DNA from: Sphingomonas sp.
GTDB taxonomy: Bacteria > Pseudomonadota > Alphaproteobacteria > Sphingomonadales > Sphingomonadaceae
Length of the DNA stretch: 64,000 nucleotides
Assembly (NCBI RefSeq): GCF_019746665.1
Contig: NZ_JAIERS010000007.1
Coordinates: 1-64,000 of the forward strand
Direction: 5' to 3'
This document shows, piece after piece, positions 12,535-23,614 of this stretch. The notes under the pieces were generated by a model that worked only from the letters and a program-made list of their open reading frames with translations, was not told the origin of the DNA and ran no database searches. The position numbers and the translations under genes are program-made. Each line of letters starts with the position of its first letter. Position 1 is the first letter of the stretch.

Positions 12535-12670
12535 GCGGGCGGGCACTCCAATCGGGGTTGTGGCGATGTCGCTAAGGCGCCGTCGCTAGTTCCCCGGGCG
12601 GCGGGCGTCAATCTGTTAAACCCCCGGTGTTGGCGCTAGGCTTGCGATTCACACGCAAAAGGAACGAGGC

Positions 12671-13126
12671 ATGATTCGCGACGACATCAAGGCGGCGCTG
12701 GTGGCGGCGATGAAGGGCGGCGACAAGTCGACGACCGCGGCGATCCGGCTGATCCAGAGCGAGATCAAGAACCGCGACATCGAGGCGCGCACCGGCGGCG
12801 CGCCCGCCGACGACGACGCACTGGTGGTCGAGGTGTTGCAGAAAATGGTCAAGAAGCGCCGCGAATCGATCGAGATGTACGAGAAGGGCGGCCGCCAGGA
12901 ACTCGCCGACGCCGAAGCGGGCGAAGTCGCGGTGATCGAGCGGTTCCTGCCCAAGGCGCTGAGCGACGACGAAACCCGCGCCGCGATCGACGCGATCAAG
13001 GCCGAGATCGGCGCTGCCGGCATGAAGGACATGGGCCGGTTGATGGCCGAACTGAAGGCGCGCCATGGCACGCAGCTCGACATGAGCAAGGCGAGCGGGC
13101 TGGTGAAGGCGGCGCTGGCGGGGTGA
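12671..13126 (+). CDS. yqeY: GatB/YqeY domain protein
   Basis: A 151-residue helical protein of the YqeY family, related to the tail domain of GatB; it is thought to act in tRNA-dependent amidation or tRNA binding, but the function is not settled. The family pattern IRDDIKAALVAAMKGGDK at the start, EVLQKMVKKRRESIEMYEKGGR in the middle and MKDMGRLMAELKARHG near the end is clear. ATG 12671 has aaaggaacgagg upstream. The stop overlaps the dnaG GTG start (GTGA), placing it first in the yqeY-dnaG-rpoD operon, the alphaproteobacterial counterpart of the rpsU-dnaG-rpoD operon. Confidence 0.93.
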   Translation: MIRDDIKAALVAAMKGGDKSTTAAIRLIQSEIKNRDIEARTGGAPADDDALVVEVLQKMVKKRRESIEMYEKGGRQELADAEAGEVAVIERFLPKALSDDETRAAIDAIKAEIGAAGMKDMGRLMAELKARHGTQLDMSKASGLVKAALAG

Positions 13127-14934
13127 GCCTCTCCCCCCAATTTCTTGACGAACTCCGCGCCCGCACCACGCTCTCGACGCTGATCGCCAAGAGCGTGAAA
13201 CTCACGCGCGCGGGCCGGGAGTTCAAGGGCTGCTGCCCGTTCCACCAGGAGAAGACGCCCAGCTTCTATGTTAATGACGACAAAGGCTTTTATCACTGCT
13301 TCGGTTGCTCGGCACATGGCGATGCGATCCGCTGGCTGACCGACCAGCGCGGCCTGGCCTTCATGGACGCGGTGAAAGAACTCGCGCAGGCGGCGGGGCT
13401 CGACCTGCCCGCCCCAGATCCACGCGCCGCCGCCCGGGCCGAGCGCGCCAAGGGGCTGCACGAGGCGATGGCCGACGCCGCGCGCTGGTTCGCGGAGCAG
13501 CTGAACGGCATCGAGGGTGCCGAGGCGCGCGCGCTGCTCGACAAGCGCCGGATCAGCCCGGAGACGGCGCGCGCCTTCAGCCTGGGTTTCGCGCCCGACG
13601 CGCGCGGCAAATTGCGGGCGGCGCTCAAGGACTATGGCGACGCGCTACTGGTCGAGGCCGGGCTGCTGATCCAGGTTGAGGACAAGGAGCCCTATGATCG
13701 CTTCCGCGGCCGGCTGATGATCCCCATCCGCGACACGCGCGGGCGGGTGATTGCGTTCGGGGGCCGCGTGATCGGCGCGGGTGAGCCTAAATATCTGAAT
13801 TCGCCCGATACGCCGCTGTTCGACAAGGGCCGCACGCTCTACAATCTCGACCGTGCCGCACCCGCCGCGCGCAAGGCGGGGCGGCTGATCGTGGTTGAGG
13901 GTTATCTCGATGTGATCGCGCTCGCCCAGGCGGGGATCGAGGAGGCGGTCGCCCCGCTCGGCACCGCGCTTACCGAGATGCAGCTGGAGCTGCTCTGGCG
14001 CCACGTGGATGTGCCGCTCGTCTGCCTCGACGGCGACAGCGCGGGGCAGAAAGCCGCGATCCGGGCGGCGCAGCGGGCGGTGGCGAAGCTCGCGCCGGGC
14101 AAGTCGCTCGCGTTCGTGACGCTGCCCGACGGCAAGGATCCTGACGATCTGGTGCGCGAGGGTGGCGCCCCGGCCTTCGCCGCCGCGACCCAAACGACCC
14201 GCCCCCTGATCCGCGTTTTGTACGATGCGGAGCGCTCCCAGACCCGTCCCGAGACGCCCGAGGGCCGTGCCGCGCTGCGCCAGCGCATTCAAATGCTCGC
14301 CGGGGCAGTCCCGGACAGTCTCGTGCAATATGAATATCGCCGCGCGCTCAACGATCTGTTCTTCGAGGAGTTCGGTTGGAAGCGGCAGGAGCGCCGCGCG
14401 ATCGGCGAGGCGATCGTCGCGACCGGCCCCGGCGGGCGGCGCGATCTGTATCAACAGTTCACCCGTTCGGCGCTCTATGGCCTGTCGCGCTTTCCGCAGG
14501 CGCTCGGCGCGGTGCTCGAGCCGATCAGCCTGCTGCCCATCCGCCACGAGGAATTGCTGCCCTGGCGAGAAACGCTCGTCGAAGCGGTGATTCAGCGCCC
14601 GGGTCTTGATGAAGACGCGGTCCAATCCATATTGAGGGCCAACCGGCTCAAGCCCCAATCCCGGATCGACATGCAATCCGACCTGCGCTTCCGTTGGCAC
14701 GTCCAGCCTGACGAGGCGGTGCGGATGATCGGATCGCTTGTCGAGTTCCTGCACGAGGAACAGGAGCTGCTGGCCGAATTGGACGCGGTGACGAAGCGGA
14801 TCAACGATGATCCCAGTCTGGCGGCCTATGACGAGTTGGAGCAGAGGCGCGCGGCCTTGCGTTCTAGGTATAGGGCGTTGCACGAATCGGCTTATCTAGC
14901 CGGCAACGCCGGGGGCGAATCGGAGTTGGGTTGA
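13123..14934 (+). CDS. dnaG: DNA primase
   Basis: Synthesises RNA primers for replication. 603 residues: an N-terminal CHC2 zinc finger ([12 protein letters not shown] and then [11 protein letters not shown]), the RNA polymerase core, a Toprim domain with the catalytic Glu in [10 protein letters not shown] and the DGDSAG acidic motif, and a C-terminal helical region expected to bind the DnaB helicase. The start is GTG 13123, overlapping the yqeY stop. The end overlaps the region of the rpoD start by a few bases upstream of it, so the three genes form a tightly coupled macromolecular-synthesis operon. Confidence 0.97.
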   Translation: MSLSPQFLDELRARTTLSTLIAKSVKLTRAGREFKGCCPFHQEKTPSFYVNDDKGFYHCFGCSAHGDAIRWLTDQRGLAFMDAVKELAQAAGLDLPAPDPRAAARAERAKGLHEAMADAARWFAEQLNGIEGAEARALLDKRRISPETARAFSLGFAPDARGKLRAALKDYGDALLVEAGLLIQVEDKEPYDRFRGRLMIPIRDTRGRVIAFGGRVIGAGEPKYLNSPDTPLFDKGRTLYNLDRAAPAARKAGRLIVVEGYLDVIALAQAGIEEAVAPLGTALTEMQLELLWRHVDVPLVCLDGDSAGQKAAIRAAQRAVAKLAPGKSLAFVTLPDGKDPDDLVREGGAPAFAAATQTTRPLIRVLYDAERSQTRPETPEGRAALRQRIQMLAGAVPDSLVQYEYRRALNDLFFEEFGWKRQERRAIGEAIVATGPGGRRDLYQQFTRSALYGLSRFPQALGAVLEPISLLPIRHEELLPWRETLVEAVIQRPGLDEDAVQSILRANRLKPQSRIDMQSDLRFRWHVQPDEAVRMIGSLVEFLHEEQELLAELDAVTKRINDDPSLAAYDELEQRRAALRSRYRALHESAYLAGNAGGESELG

Positions 14935-14936
14935 GT

Positions 14937-16961
<2,025 letters not shown>

Positions 16962-17002
16962 CGGCGGCAGCGCGCCCGCCGTTCGCGGCGCGGCGCCCCT
17001 TT

Positions 17003-17965
17003 CTACGCGGCCGTGATCTGTTTCCCGGCGGGGCAGACGAGTTCGATCTGCCCCGCGCGGCGATCGAACGTCAGCCGCGCGCAGGGCGCGATCAGCGCGC
17101 GTGGCAGGGTGAGCGAATAGATCGGGCGCGGTCCGGCGCGACCGGCCTCGACGGTCACTTCCTCCAGATCGACCTGCTCGTCGGCGTCGCGAATTCGGCT
17201 TGGCGCGGTCCCCGATCCATCAATCCGGTCGCGCACGCGCACCGCCAGCCGTGACAGGGTAAATGGCCCGAAGCGCACGGGCCGGACTAGCGTGAGCCAG
17301 CGCACCGGACGCTTGATGCCGAACACGATCTCGCTGTCCCAGCTCGGTCCGCTCAGGGTGCCGCCATAAATCCGTGCGAGATGCGCGCCGAGCGCGGCGG
17401 AAGCGACCGGATAATCGCGCGGATGTTCCAGGTTGAAAACCGTCAGGAACGTCTGGTCGTGATCGCGCAGCCGCGTACCCACCAATGTCGTCGGGCCGCC
17501 AATCATCTTGAAGCGATAGCGCGCCGCCGCGGCGTTGCCGATGCCATCGAGCGGGAAGGTCACTCGGGGCTGGACGAACATCAGCGGGCCAAGCGTCGCC
17601 TCAGGCCCCTCGATCAGCGGCTTTGGGAACCAATAAACCTCGGTCTGGCGAAGCTCGTTGTCGACGATCAGGGTAACGTCGCGCACGCGCCCGGACAGGA
17701 CGCGGCGGCCGAACACGCGCAATATGGCCTGATCGTCATCGAATTGCTGGCGCAGCCGCAGCCGCATCCTGGATTGCGGGGCGATCACCATGAGATTGGG
17801 GAGACCCGCGACAACCTGGGCGCGGATCAGCTCGCCATCGGCGAACACCGTCACGCGCGCGTCCCGGGGCAGCGTCACTTCCTTAACGGCGGGCGCCGCC
17901 CCCAGCAGCGGCAACGCGATCAGCGCGGCCACGCAACGCAAAGCTGTCCCGGGGCGAATGAGCAT
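17003..17965 (-). CDS. Exported protein, retropepsin-like fold candidate (paralogue B)
   Basis: A 320-residue protein with a Sec signal peptide (hydrophobic core about residues 9-24, likely cleavage after GAAPA). It is a clear paralogue of the gene just upstream (18920-17991): both contain GPSWD, a following ...GI(K/T)RPVR..TL segment, GPF.(L/F)(S/T)RLAVRV.DR(I/V)D, and a C-terminal P(I/V)YSL..P with a conserved Cys pair (APCARLTF and IELVC). The layout of short beta strands hints at an aspartyl-protease-like barrel, but I find no DTG/DSG catalytic motif. Its start lies 25 bp downstream of the paralogue's end, so they probably form an operon. Function unknown. Confidence 0.8.
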   Translation of the reverse strand: MLIRPGTALRCVAALIALPLLGAAPAVKEVTLPRDARVTVFADGELIRAQVVAGLPNLMVIAPQSRMRLRLRQQFDDDQAILRVFGRRVLSGRVRDVTLIVDNELRQTEVYWFPKPLIEGPEATLGPLMFVQPRVTFPLDGIGNAAAARYRFKMIGGPTTLVGTRLRDHDQTFLTVFNLEHPRDYPVASAALGAHLARIYGGTLSGPSWDSEIVFGIKRPVRWLTLVRPVRFGPFTLSRLAVRVRDRIDGSGTAPSRIRDADEQVDLEEVTVEAGRAGPRPIYSLTLPRALIAPCARLTFDRRAGQIELVCPAGKQITAA

Positions 17966-17990
17966 GGTTCACTCCCTCACGCCGCAGGGA

Positions 17991-18920
17991 TCAACCGTCA
18001 TGCTGCGGCCGGCAGCGAAGCTCGATCATCCTGGCAACCTTGTCAAATGCCAATGTAGCACAACGTTTCACCGCTGCGGCGGGGATGAACAGCGAATAGA
18101 CCGGCTGCCGCCCCTTGGCGTTGGCGGCGACCACCACTTCGGCCGGATCGTCCTCGCCCGCCTCGCGGATCGCGGGGCCGCGGCCCGCCTCATCCACACG
18201 GTCCGGCACGCGCACGGCGAGCCTGGTGAAGCGGAACGGCCCCAGTTCGAGCGGCTTGGCGAGCGTCAACAGCCGCACCGGGCGGGTGATGCCCAGCAGC
18301 ACCGGCTCGTCCCAGCTTGGCCCCGAAACATGGCCATCCAGCTGCTCCGCGAGCAGCGCGCCAAACGCCGCTGAAACCAAAGGCAGCGTCCGCCTCCCCT
18401 CCGTCTCGAACGCGATCCCGACCGCCTTGCCCGATGTCGTGAGCACGGTGACGGCGAGCGAATTGACATCGCCGCGCAGCGGATAGCGATACAGCTCGGC
18501 GCCCTCGCCTGGCCCCGGCAGCTGGAAGGTCACCCGGGCTTGCGGCAGCCCCCAGGGGCCGATCACCGCATCGGTATTCCCCAGCTCGGCGGCGTCGAAC
18601 CAGAAGGCGCGTCCCTTGGCGGCGAGGCCATCGATGGCGAAGTCCAGCGGCCGGTTGTGGCCGACGAACTCCTTGCGCCCCGCCAATCGCAGCGACGCCT
18701 TACCCAAAATGGGCGCCGGCTTCAGCGCCAGCCGCGCGACGGTCGCGCTGGTAAGCGTGAGCCGGTTGAGGCCGCCCGATTCCACCCGGAGCCGCACGGG
18801 CTGCCCCTCGATCGTCGCGGGCACCGGCTCCCCTGGCCGCACGACCAGCACGTCCACCGGCTTTTGCTCGTCCGTCGCCGCGCCGAGCAACAGGGCAAAG
18901 GTTAAGGCAACCAATCGCAT
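17991..18920 (-). CDS. Exported protein, retropepsin-like fold candidate (paralogue A)
   Basis: About 309 residues with a signal peptide (VALTFALLLGAA). First gene of the tandem pair. The segment VRLRVESGGLNRLTLTSATVARLAL is laid out like the beginning of a retropepsin-like domain (normally xxDTGA followed by a helix and ..LGL), but the catalytic DTG is ESG here. The C-terminal half carries two Cys (KRCATLAF and IELRC) in the same place as the paralogue, likely a disulfide in the periplasm. ATG 18920 is preferred over an in-frame GTG at 18926. It is divergent from the 19105 gene. The fold assignment is inference; the paralogy is seen directly. Confidence 0.8.
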   Translation of the reverse strand: MRLVALTFALLLGAATDEQKPVDVLVVRPGEPVPATIEGQPVRLRVESGGLNRLTLTSATVARLALKPAPILGKASLRLAGRKEFVGHNRPLDFAIDGLAAKGRAFWFDAAELGNTDAVIGPWGLPQARVTFQLPGPGEGAELYRYPLRGDVNSLAVTVLTTSGKAVGIAFETEGRRTLPLVSAAFGALLAEQLDGHVSGPSWDEPVLLGITRPVRLLTLAKPLELGPFRFTRLAVRVPDRVDEAGRGPAIREAGEDDPAEVVVAANAKGRQPVYSLFIPAAAVKRCATLAFDKVARMIELRCRPQHDG

Positions 18921-19104
18921 CGCCACCGTTTAACCTCGTAACTAATTCCACCGCCGTCACCACTGCGCGACGGACCGGGCGAGGACAAGGGTGAAGCGTG
19001 AAAGGTTAAGTGGCCATAAACCCAGTCTTTACGGGGTTCGGTATAGAGATTGGGCGACAACAACGAGCGCAGGGATGCGAGAACGACAACGAGGCATACA
19101 GGGC

Positions 19105-19770
19105 ATGACGGGTTTTTCGGCACGCACAGGGCAGATGGCGGGCGGCTGGGCGACGCTCCAGACGCTAATCGACGCCGATGGCAGCGCGGCGCACCCGGCG
19201 TTCGCGCCGCTTGCCCGCAGCACCGCGCTGGCGCGTGACGTCGCCGACGCGGTCCATGCGCTGTGCCTGCTGCATGGCCGCCATCCCGGCCTGCTCGACC
19301 ATGCCTTGCGCCGCCAACCCAAGGGGCCGTGCAGCGGCTGGTTCGAGGACGCGGTCGCGGGCTTCGCGGCCGAACGCGCGCTGGTCGCGCGGCTCACCTC
19401 GGCGGTCGGCCCGCTGCCCTCCACCCCCGGCCAGGCGGAGAGCGAGGCGACGATCCTCGCCCAGCGCCACGCGCTCGAAACCCTCGCCGCGTCGGATCGC
19501 CAGGGCGTCGCCATGGGGGCCTCGGTCGCGCTGGTGCTCGATTGGCAGGCGATGCGGGTGCTGGTCGAAGTCGCCGCGGAACGCTTCGGCATTCCCTGCC
19601 CCACCAGCCAGCTGCCGAGCGCCGCCGAGAGCGCGATGGTGGTCGCCGCCGCCGCCGCGAGCCCCTCGGTCGAACGCGCGATGGCGTTCGGCGCGCAGCA
19701 GGTGCTGGCGCAGCATCGCGGGCTGTGGAGCCTGCTCGAAGCGCGCGCCTCGGCCCGCAACCGCGCCTGA
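19105..19770 (+). CDS. Conserved hypothetical protein (221 aa)
   Basis: A cytoplasmic helical protein of 221 residues, not assigned to a known function. It is Ala-rich, with a conserved-looking block around CLLHGRHPGLLDHA, a segment GPCSGWFEDAVAGFAAERALVARL, and a long helix near WQAMRVLVEVAAERFGI. The ATG at 19105 follows aggg closely; an in-frame start at 18991 would add 38 residues of unrelated character and is rejected. It lies 70 bp upstream of the MoxR-type ATPase and could be co-transcribed. The 184 bp upstream (18921-19104) is divergent promoter space shared with the exported pair. Confidence 0.75.
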   Translation: MTGFSARTGQMAGGWATLQTLIDADGSAAHPAFAPLARSTALARDVADAVHALCLLHGRHPGLLDHALRRQPKGPCSGWFEDAVAGFAAERALVARLTSAVGPLPSTPGQAESEATILAQRHALETLAASDRQGVAMGASVALVLDWQAMRVLVEVAAERFGIPCPTSQLPSAAESAMVVAAAAASPSVERAMAFGAQQVLAQHRGLWSLLEARASARNRA

Positions 19771-19840
19771 CATCGCCCCGGCTTGGCGGCGCGCCCGTGC
19801 CCCGCTATGCCAAACCCGATATTCGAATTCGGGGATGGCC

Positions 19841-20695
19841 ATGAAGCGTTTCGAAGGTACCGCAAGCTATGTCGCGACCGATGATCTGAAGGTCGCGGTC
19901 AATGCCGCCGTCGCGCTGCGCCGTCCGCTGCTGGTGAAGGGCGAGCCCGGCACCGGCAAGACGGTGCTCGCCTATGAAATCGCCAAGGCGGTGGGCGCGC
20001 CGCTCATCGAATGGAACATCAAGTCCACCACCAAGGCGCAGCAGGGCTTGTATGAATATGACGCAGTGGCGCGGCTGCGCGACGGCCAGCTCGGCGATCC
20101 GCGCGTCCACGAGATCGCCAACTATATCCGCCGCGGCAAATTGTGGGAGGCGTTCGAGGCCGAGCAGCTGCCCGTGCTGCTGATCGACGAGATCGACAAG
20201 GCCGATATCGAATTCCCCAACGATCTGCTCCATGAACTCGATCGGATGGAGTTCCACGTCTATGAGACGAAGGAGACGATCCGCGCCAAGGAACGGCCGA
20301 TCGTCGTCATCACCAGCAACAACGAGAAGGAACTGCCCGACGCCTTCCTGCGCCGCTGCTTCTTCCACTATATCAAATTCCCCGATCGCGAGACGATGCA
20401 GGCGATCATCGACGTCCACTTCCCCGGCATCCAGAAGATCCTGGTCGGCAAGGCGCTCGACATTTTCTACGACGTGCGCGAGGTGCCGGGGCTGAAGAAA
20501 AAGCCCTCGACCAGCGAACTGCTCGACTGGCTGAAACTGCTGCTGCACGAGGATATGCCGCTCGAGGTGCTGCAGAACCGCGATCCGACCAAGGCGATCC
20601 CGCCGCTCCACGGCGCGCTGCTGAAGAACGAGCAGGACGTGATGCTGTTCGAACGCCTGGCTTTCATGGCGCGGCGGCAGGCGCCCAAGGGGTAA
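19841..20695 (+). CDS. MoxR-family AAA+ ATPase
   Basis: A 284-residue AAA+ ATPase of the MoxR type, which typically works with VWA-domain proteins as a chaperone or metal-insertion system. Walker A is GEPGTGKT (near residue 37), Walker B is VLLIDEIDKAD, sensor 1 is IVVITSNNEKELPDAF and the arginine-finger region FLRRCFFHYIKFPD follows. ATG 19841 has ggggatgg at a good spacing; ATG 19835 is an alternative but abuts that sequence. A CoxE-like VWA gene lies 2.9 kb downstream on the same strand, with an opposite-strand receptor gene and two small genes between, so the pair is split here. Confidence 0.93.
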   Translation: MKRFEGTASYVATDDLKVAVNAAVALRRPLLVKGEPGTGKTVLAYEIAKAVGAPLIEWNIKSTTKAQQGLYEYDAVARLRDGQLGDPRVHEIANYIRRGKLWEAFEAEQLPVLLIDEIDKADIEFPNDLLHELDRMEFHVYETKETIRAKERPIVVITSNNEKELPDAFLRRCFFHYIKFPDRETMQAIIDVHFPGIQKILVGKALDIFYDVREVPGLKKKPSTSELLDWLKLLLHEDMPLEVLQNRDPTKAIPPLHGALLKNEQDVMLFERLAFMARRQAPKG

Positions 20696-20705
20696 GAAGC
20701 CTGGG

Positions 20706-22160
20706 CTATGCCGCCTGCTGCGTGGCGTTGCGCGCCAGCGCCTGGGCGGTGAGCGCCTCCGCCTGGGCGGTGATCTGGTCGACATAGGCCAGCTCGAACA
20801 CGCCCCAGCGCCGGCCGCCAAACACCAGCGGCACGAACACGCTCTTGATCGGCAGGAACTCGTTGTTGCCGAGCGCCATCCGGTAGCAGTTGAGCAAGAA
20901 CGGCGCCTCGCTGTCGATCGCGCGGCGCTCGCACGGGCCGATGATGATCCGGCGGTGGCGCGACCAGGTGTTGTTCCATTCAGGGTCCGCCCCCTGCGGC
21001 TGCGAGCGCAGCGTCAGGTGCGTGGGCAGATAGCCGTTGCGATCGAGCACCACGCAGCCGATGCCGCGCGGGGTGTCGGCGGTCGCCGCGTCGAGCAGGG
21101 GACGGATGGCGCGGTCGGCGAAGCTGTTCAGCCGGGTGGTGAATTGCGGCGGGTTGGTGCCGGCGACCGGCGCATAATCGCTGTCGAACAGTCCGGCCAG
21201 ATCGATCTCGCCCGCGGCGAGGCCTTGCTCGACCCGCGCGGTGATCCGGCCGGCATGATCGCGAGCGAGCGCGATATACGGCGTGTCGTCGGTTTCAGCG
21301 GCGCTCTGGCTGATGCGATCGAGCATCTGATTGCCAACGGCCTCGAGCCGGGCGAGCCGCTCGGCGGCGGAGGCGAGCGTTTCGCGGTTGATCCGGGTCG
21401 CATCCGCCGTTGCCGCGAGTTCGCCCTGAACCGTGGCGATGCTCGAATAGATCAGGTCGCTGCTCATCGCGACGCTTTCGCTCTGCGTATCGATCAGGGT
21501 GACGAAACGGCCGAGCTCGTCGATCGCCTGGTTGATCCCGTCCAGCCCCTGGCGCGCGCGCGCCCCGCTTTGGGTGCCGGCCGCGATCGCCGCCCCCAGC
21601 GCCGCGCCTTCGGTCGCCAGCGCGGAGATGGTCATCTCGATCCGCGCGGTGGCCTGGCGGGTATCCTGCGCCAGCTTCTTCACCTCGTTCGCGACGACCC
21701 CGAACGCCTCGCCCGCCGCTCCGGCGCGCGACGCCTCGATCGCGGCGTTGAGCGCGAGCATGTTGGTCTGCCGCGCGATCGCGCCGATCACTTCCGTCGT
21801 CTGCTGCACCTGGGAAAGCGCGACCATGATCCGCTCCATCCGCGCGTTCAGATCGACCACCAGATCGGTGAGCTGCGTGAAGCTGGCCCCCGAGTCGACC
21901 ACGGTGGTGCGGCAATGATCGAGCCGCTGCTTCATCAGTTGCGAGGATTGGCGGGCACGGGCGATCGCGGCGCCCACGCTAGCGCGGTGTTGGGTAAGCG
22001 CGGCGGCGGCCTGATCGAAATCGGCGAGCCCGGAAAGCGTCGTGGCGGTGCGATCGGCGGCGGCGGCGACATGGCCGCCCACCTCCGCGCATTCAATCAC
22101 GAGCGCGCCGCAGCTCCGCGCGACTTCGCGCACCGCGGCTTCCGCCATCGCACTGGGCAT
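20706..22160 (-). CDS. Soluble methyl-accepting chemotaxis-like signalling protein
   Basis: A 484-residue protein with an MCP signalling domain but no membrane segment, so probably cytoplasmic. The hairpin tip ([20 protein letters not shown], then [20 protein letters not shown]) is well preserved. It is followed by a C-terminal domain of about 180 residues (from about [11 protein letters not shown]) containing [13 protein letters not shown] and [12 protein letters not shown], which resembles a PAS/GAF-like sensor placed after the signalling helix. ATG 22160 has aggaaaaaaattct upstream, fixing the start; the open frame extends upstream to 22703 but that part is antisense to the next gene. No other chemotaxis gene is in the window. 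Confidence 0.88.
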   Translation of the reverse strand: MPSAMAEAAVREVARSCGALVIECAEVGGHVAAAADRTATTLSGLADFDQAAAALTQHRASVGAAIARARQSSQLMKQRLDHCRTTVVDSGASFTQLTDLVVDLNARMERIMVALSQVQQTTEVIGAIARQTNMLALNAAIEASRAGAAGEAFGVVANEVKKLAQDTRQATARIEMTISALATEGAALGAAIAAGTQSGARARQGLDGINQAIDELGRFVTLIDTQSESVAMSSDLIYSSIATVQGELAATADATRINRETLASAAERLARLEAVGNQMLDRISQSAAETDDTPYIALARDHAGRITARVEQGLAAGEIDLAGLFDSDYAPVAGTNPPQFTTRLNSFADRAIRPLLDAATADTPRGIGCVVLDRNGYLPTHLTLRSQPQGADPEWNNTWSRHRRIIIGPCERRAIDSEAPFLLNCYRMALGNNEFLPIKSVFVPLVFGGRRWGVFELAYVDQITAQAEALTAQALARNATQQAA

Positions 22161-22298
22161 AGAATTTTTTTCCTCTTCCTGCTCAGGTTCTCTAAATTTG
22201 GCGATCGCTTTGATAACATTTAAGTTGATTGGGTTTTTATAATGTAAAAGCGTGGATCGGGTCACGCGGCGGTCGCGCGAAACTGCTATCGTTCCGGC
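22161..22298. promoter_or_regulatory. AT-rich divergent intergenic region
   Basis: The gap between the soluble chemoreceptor-like gene (left) and the small membrane protein gene (right) is strikingly AT-rich for this genome, for example tttgataacatttaagttga and gggtttttataatg. It probably holds the promoter of the receptor gene, including its Shine-Dalgarno (agga). I cannot assign -35/-10 boxes or a sigma factor with confidence. Confidence 0.5.
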
Positions 22299-22721
22299 AT
22301 GATCGCCGCACTTGGTGCCATGCTGTTGTTCCTGCTGTGGCACTATCCGCACGTGCCGGCGATCGCGGCGCTGCATCGCTTTACGGTTCGGCCGATCGCG
22401 GCGCTGCTCAACCGGCTCGATCGTCGGCAGCTCATCTTCTACGTGCTTGCCCTGGCGTTCGTGCTGCTGGCGGGTGAATGGCTGGTGATGGCCGGGCCGC
22501 TCGACCTGGCGCTGCTGATGGCGTGGGACGTGTCGCTCTATGTCGATGCGGTGCTCGGCGCGGCGCTGGTGGCGAGTGTCACGCGGGTGATGCCCTTGCT
22601 GCGCTTCGCCGGGCGACTGCGACCGCGCCCCCGCGCCCGCCGGCCACGGCGGGCACGGCCGGCCGCCAATCCGGGCGCCAATGACGACGACCACCCGGCG
22701 CATCTGCTAATCGCTGTTTAA
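22299..22721 (+). CDS. Small membrane protein (140 aa), unknown function
   Basis: 140 residues with an N-terminal hydrophobic stretch ([13 protein letters not shown]), a second at about residues 48-66 ([19 protein letters not shown]) and a third near residues 70-95. The C-terminus is a very basic Arg/Pro tail ([14 protein letters not shown]) expected to face the cytoplasm. Family not recognised. The ATG at 22299 is the first in frame; its ribosome-binding site is weak. The short gap to the CHAP protein gene (48 bp) allows co-transcription. Confidence 0.65.
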   Translation: MIAALGAMLLFLLWHYPHVPAIAALHRFTVRPIAALLNRLDRRQLIFYVLALAFVLLAGEWLVMAGPLDLALLMAWDVSLYVDAVLGAALVASVTRVMPLLRFAGRLRPRPRARRPRRARPAANPGANDDDHPAHLLIAV

Positions 22722-22769
22722 CCAAGCCTCGGCACCCGATGCTGACGCTTGCGCAGCTAGGGTGGTGCC

Positions 22770-23327
22770 ATGCGCAAGGGCGTGATCGCAGCCGTGCTGG
22801 CGGCATTGATGGTGCAGGCGGGCGTCGCGCGCGCGGGCCTGCTCGATTATGTCGGCGAATGCGTGCCCTTCGCCCGCGCCGCCTCGGGAATCCAGATTTT
22901 CGGCGACGCCTGGACCTGGTGGGACCAGGCCGAGGGACGCTATGCGCGGGGCTTCCAGCCCAAAGCGGGCGCGGTGATCGTCTTTTCCCGTACCGCCCGC
23001 CTGCCGCGCGGCCATGTCGCGGTCGTCAGCCGCGTCGTCGAGCCGCGGGTGGTGATGGTCACCCACGCCAACTGGTCGCGGCTCGGCGGCGAGCGCGGCC
23101 ACGCCGAACGCGACGTGACGCTAACCGATGTCAGCGCCGATAATGACTGGTCGGCGGTGAAGGTGTGGTACCGCGACAATGACGGGCTGGGATCGAGCGT
23201 CTATCCGATCCAGGGCTTCATCTATGGCAAGCCGGCCGACCCCCGCGTGCCGCCGGCGCGGCCCTCGCCCGAGCTGAGCGGTGCCGCGCCCGATTATGTC
23301 GGCGCGCTGCTCGACGCCTATCGCTGA
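22770..23327 (+). CDS. Exported CHAP-domain amidase/peptidase
   Basis: A 185-residue periplasmic or secreted protein. A signal peptide (AAVLAALMVQAGVARAG) precedes a CHAP (NlpC/P60-like) domain: the catalytic Cys is in GECVPFAR near residue 31, the His in LPRGHVAVVSRV, and the polar third residue probably in VTHANW. CHAP domains cleave peptidoglycan peptides or amide bonds, so a wall-remodelling role is likely. The domain makes up nearly the whole mature protein. The stop overlaps an ATG (TGATG at 23325-23329) that opens a long frame into the VWA gene. Confidence 0.88.
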   Translation: MRKGVIAAVLAALMVQAGVARAGLLDYVGECVPFARAASGIQIFGDAWTWWDQAEGRYARGFQPKAGAVIVFSRTARLPRGHVAVVSRVVEPRVVMVTHANWSRLGGERGHAERDVTLTDVSADNDWSAVKVWYRDNDGLGSSVYPIQGFIYGKPADPRVPPARPSPELSGAAPDYVGALLDAYR

Positions 23328-23614
23328 TGTCGCCGCTGCTGCCGCTGGGGGCGACCCTCGCCGCGCAGACGCGCCCCGGCGTGAACGGCGAGACTCCCAC
23401 GCCCCCGCCCGCCGCGCAGACGCTCGCCGCGAGCGCCACGGGAACCATCGCCGCCGAAGCCGCCGCGATCGCCCCCGGCGTGCTGCGCGAGGTGGCGGCG
23501 ACGCTCGCCCCGGTCACCTACGCGGCGCGCGGCGGTCATAACGGCCCCCGCCCCGGGCCGCTGAAGAGCACGCCCGGCATTGCGTCCGCCAAGGCGCGCG
23601 GGCATGATCGCGGC

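Noticed and set aside
12547..12670. PyrR-like or arginine attenuator upstream of carA
   Set aside because: No convincing terminator/antiterminator pair or leader peptide in the 136-bp divergent gap.
19178..19840. 505-codon frame running from inside the 221-aa gene into the MoxR gene
   Set aside because: The first part is a frame-shifted Arg/Pro-rich shadow; MoxR homology starts only near 19841.
22161..22703. Upstream extension of the soluble chemoreceptor frame
   Set aside because: It is antisense to the small membrane protein, and ATG 22160 has a strong Shine-Dalgarno (aggaaaaaaa).
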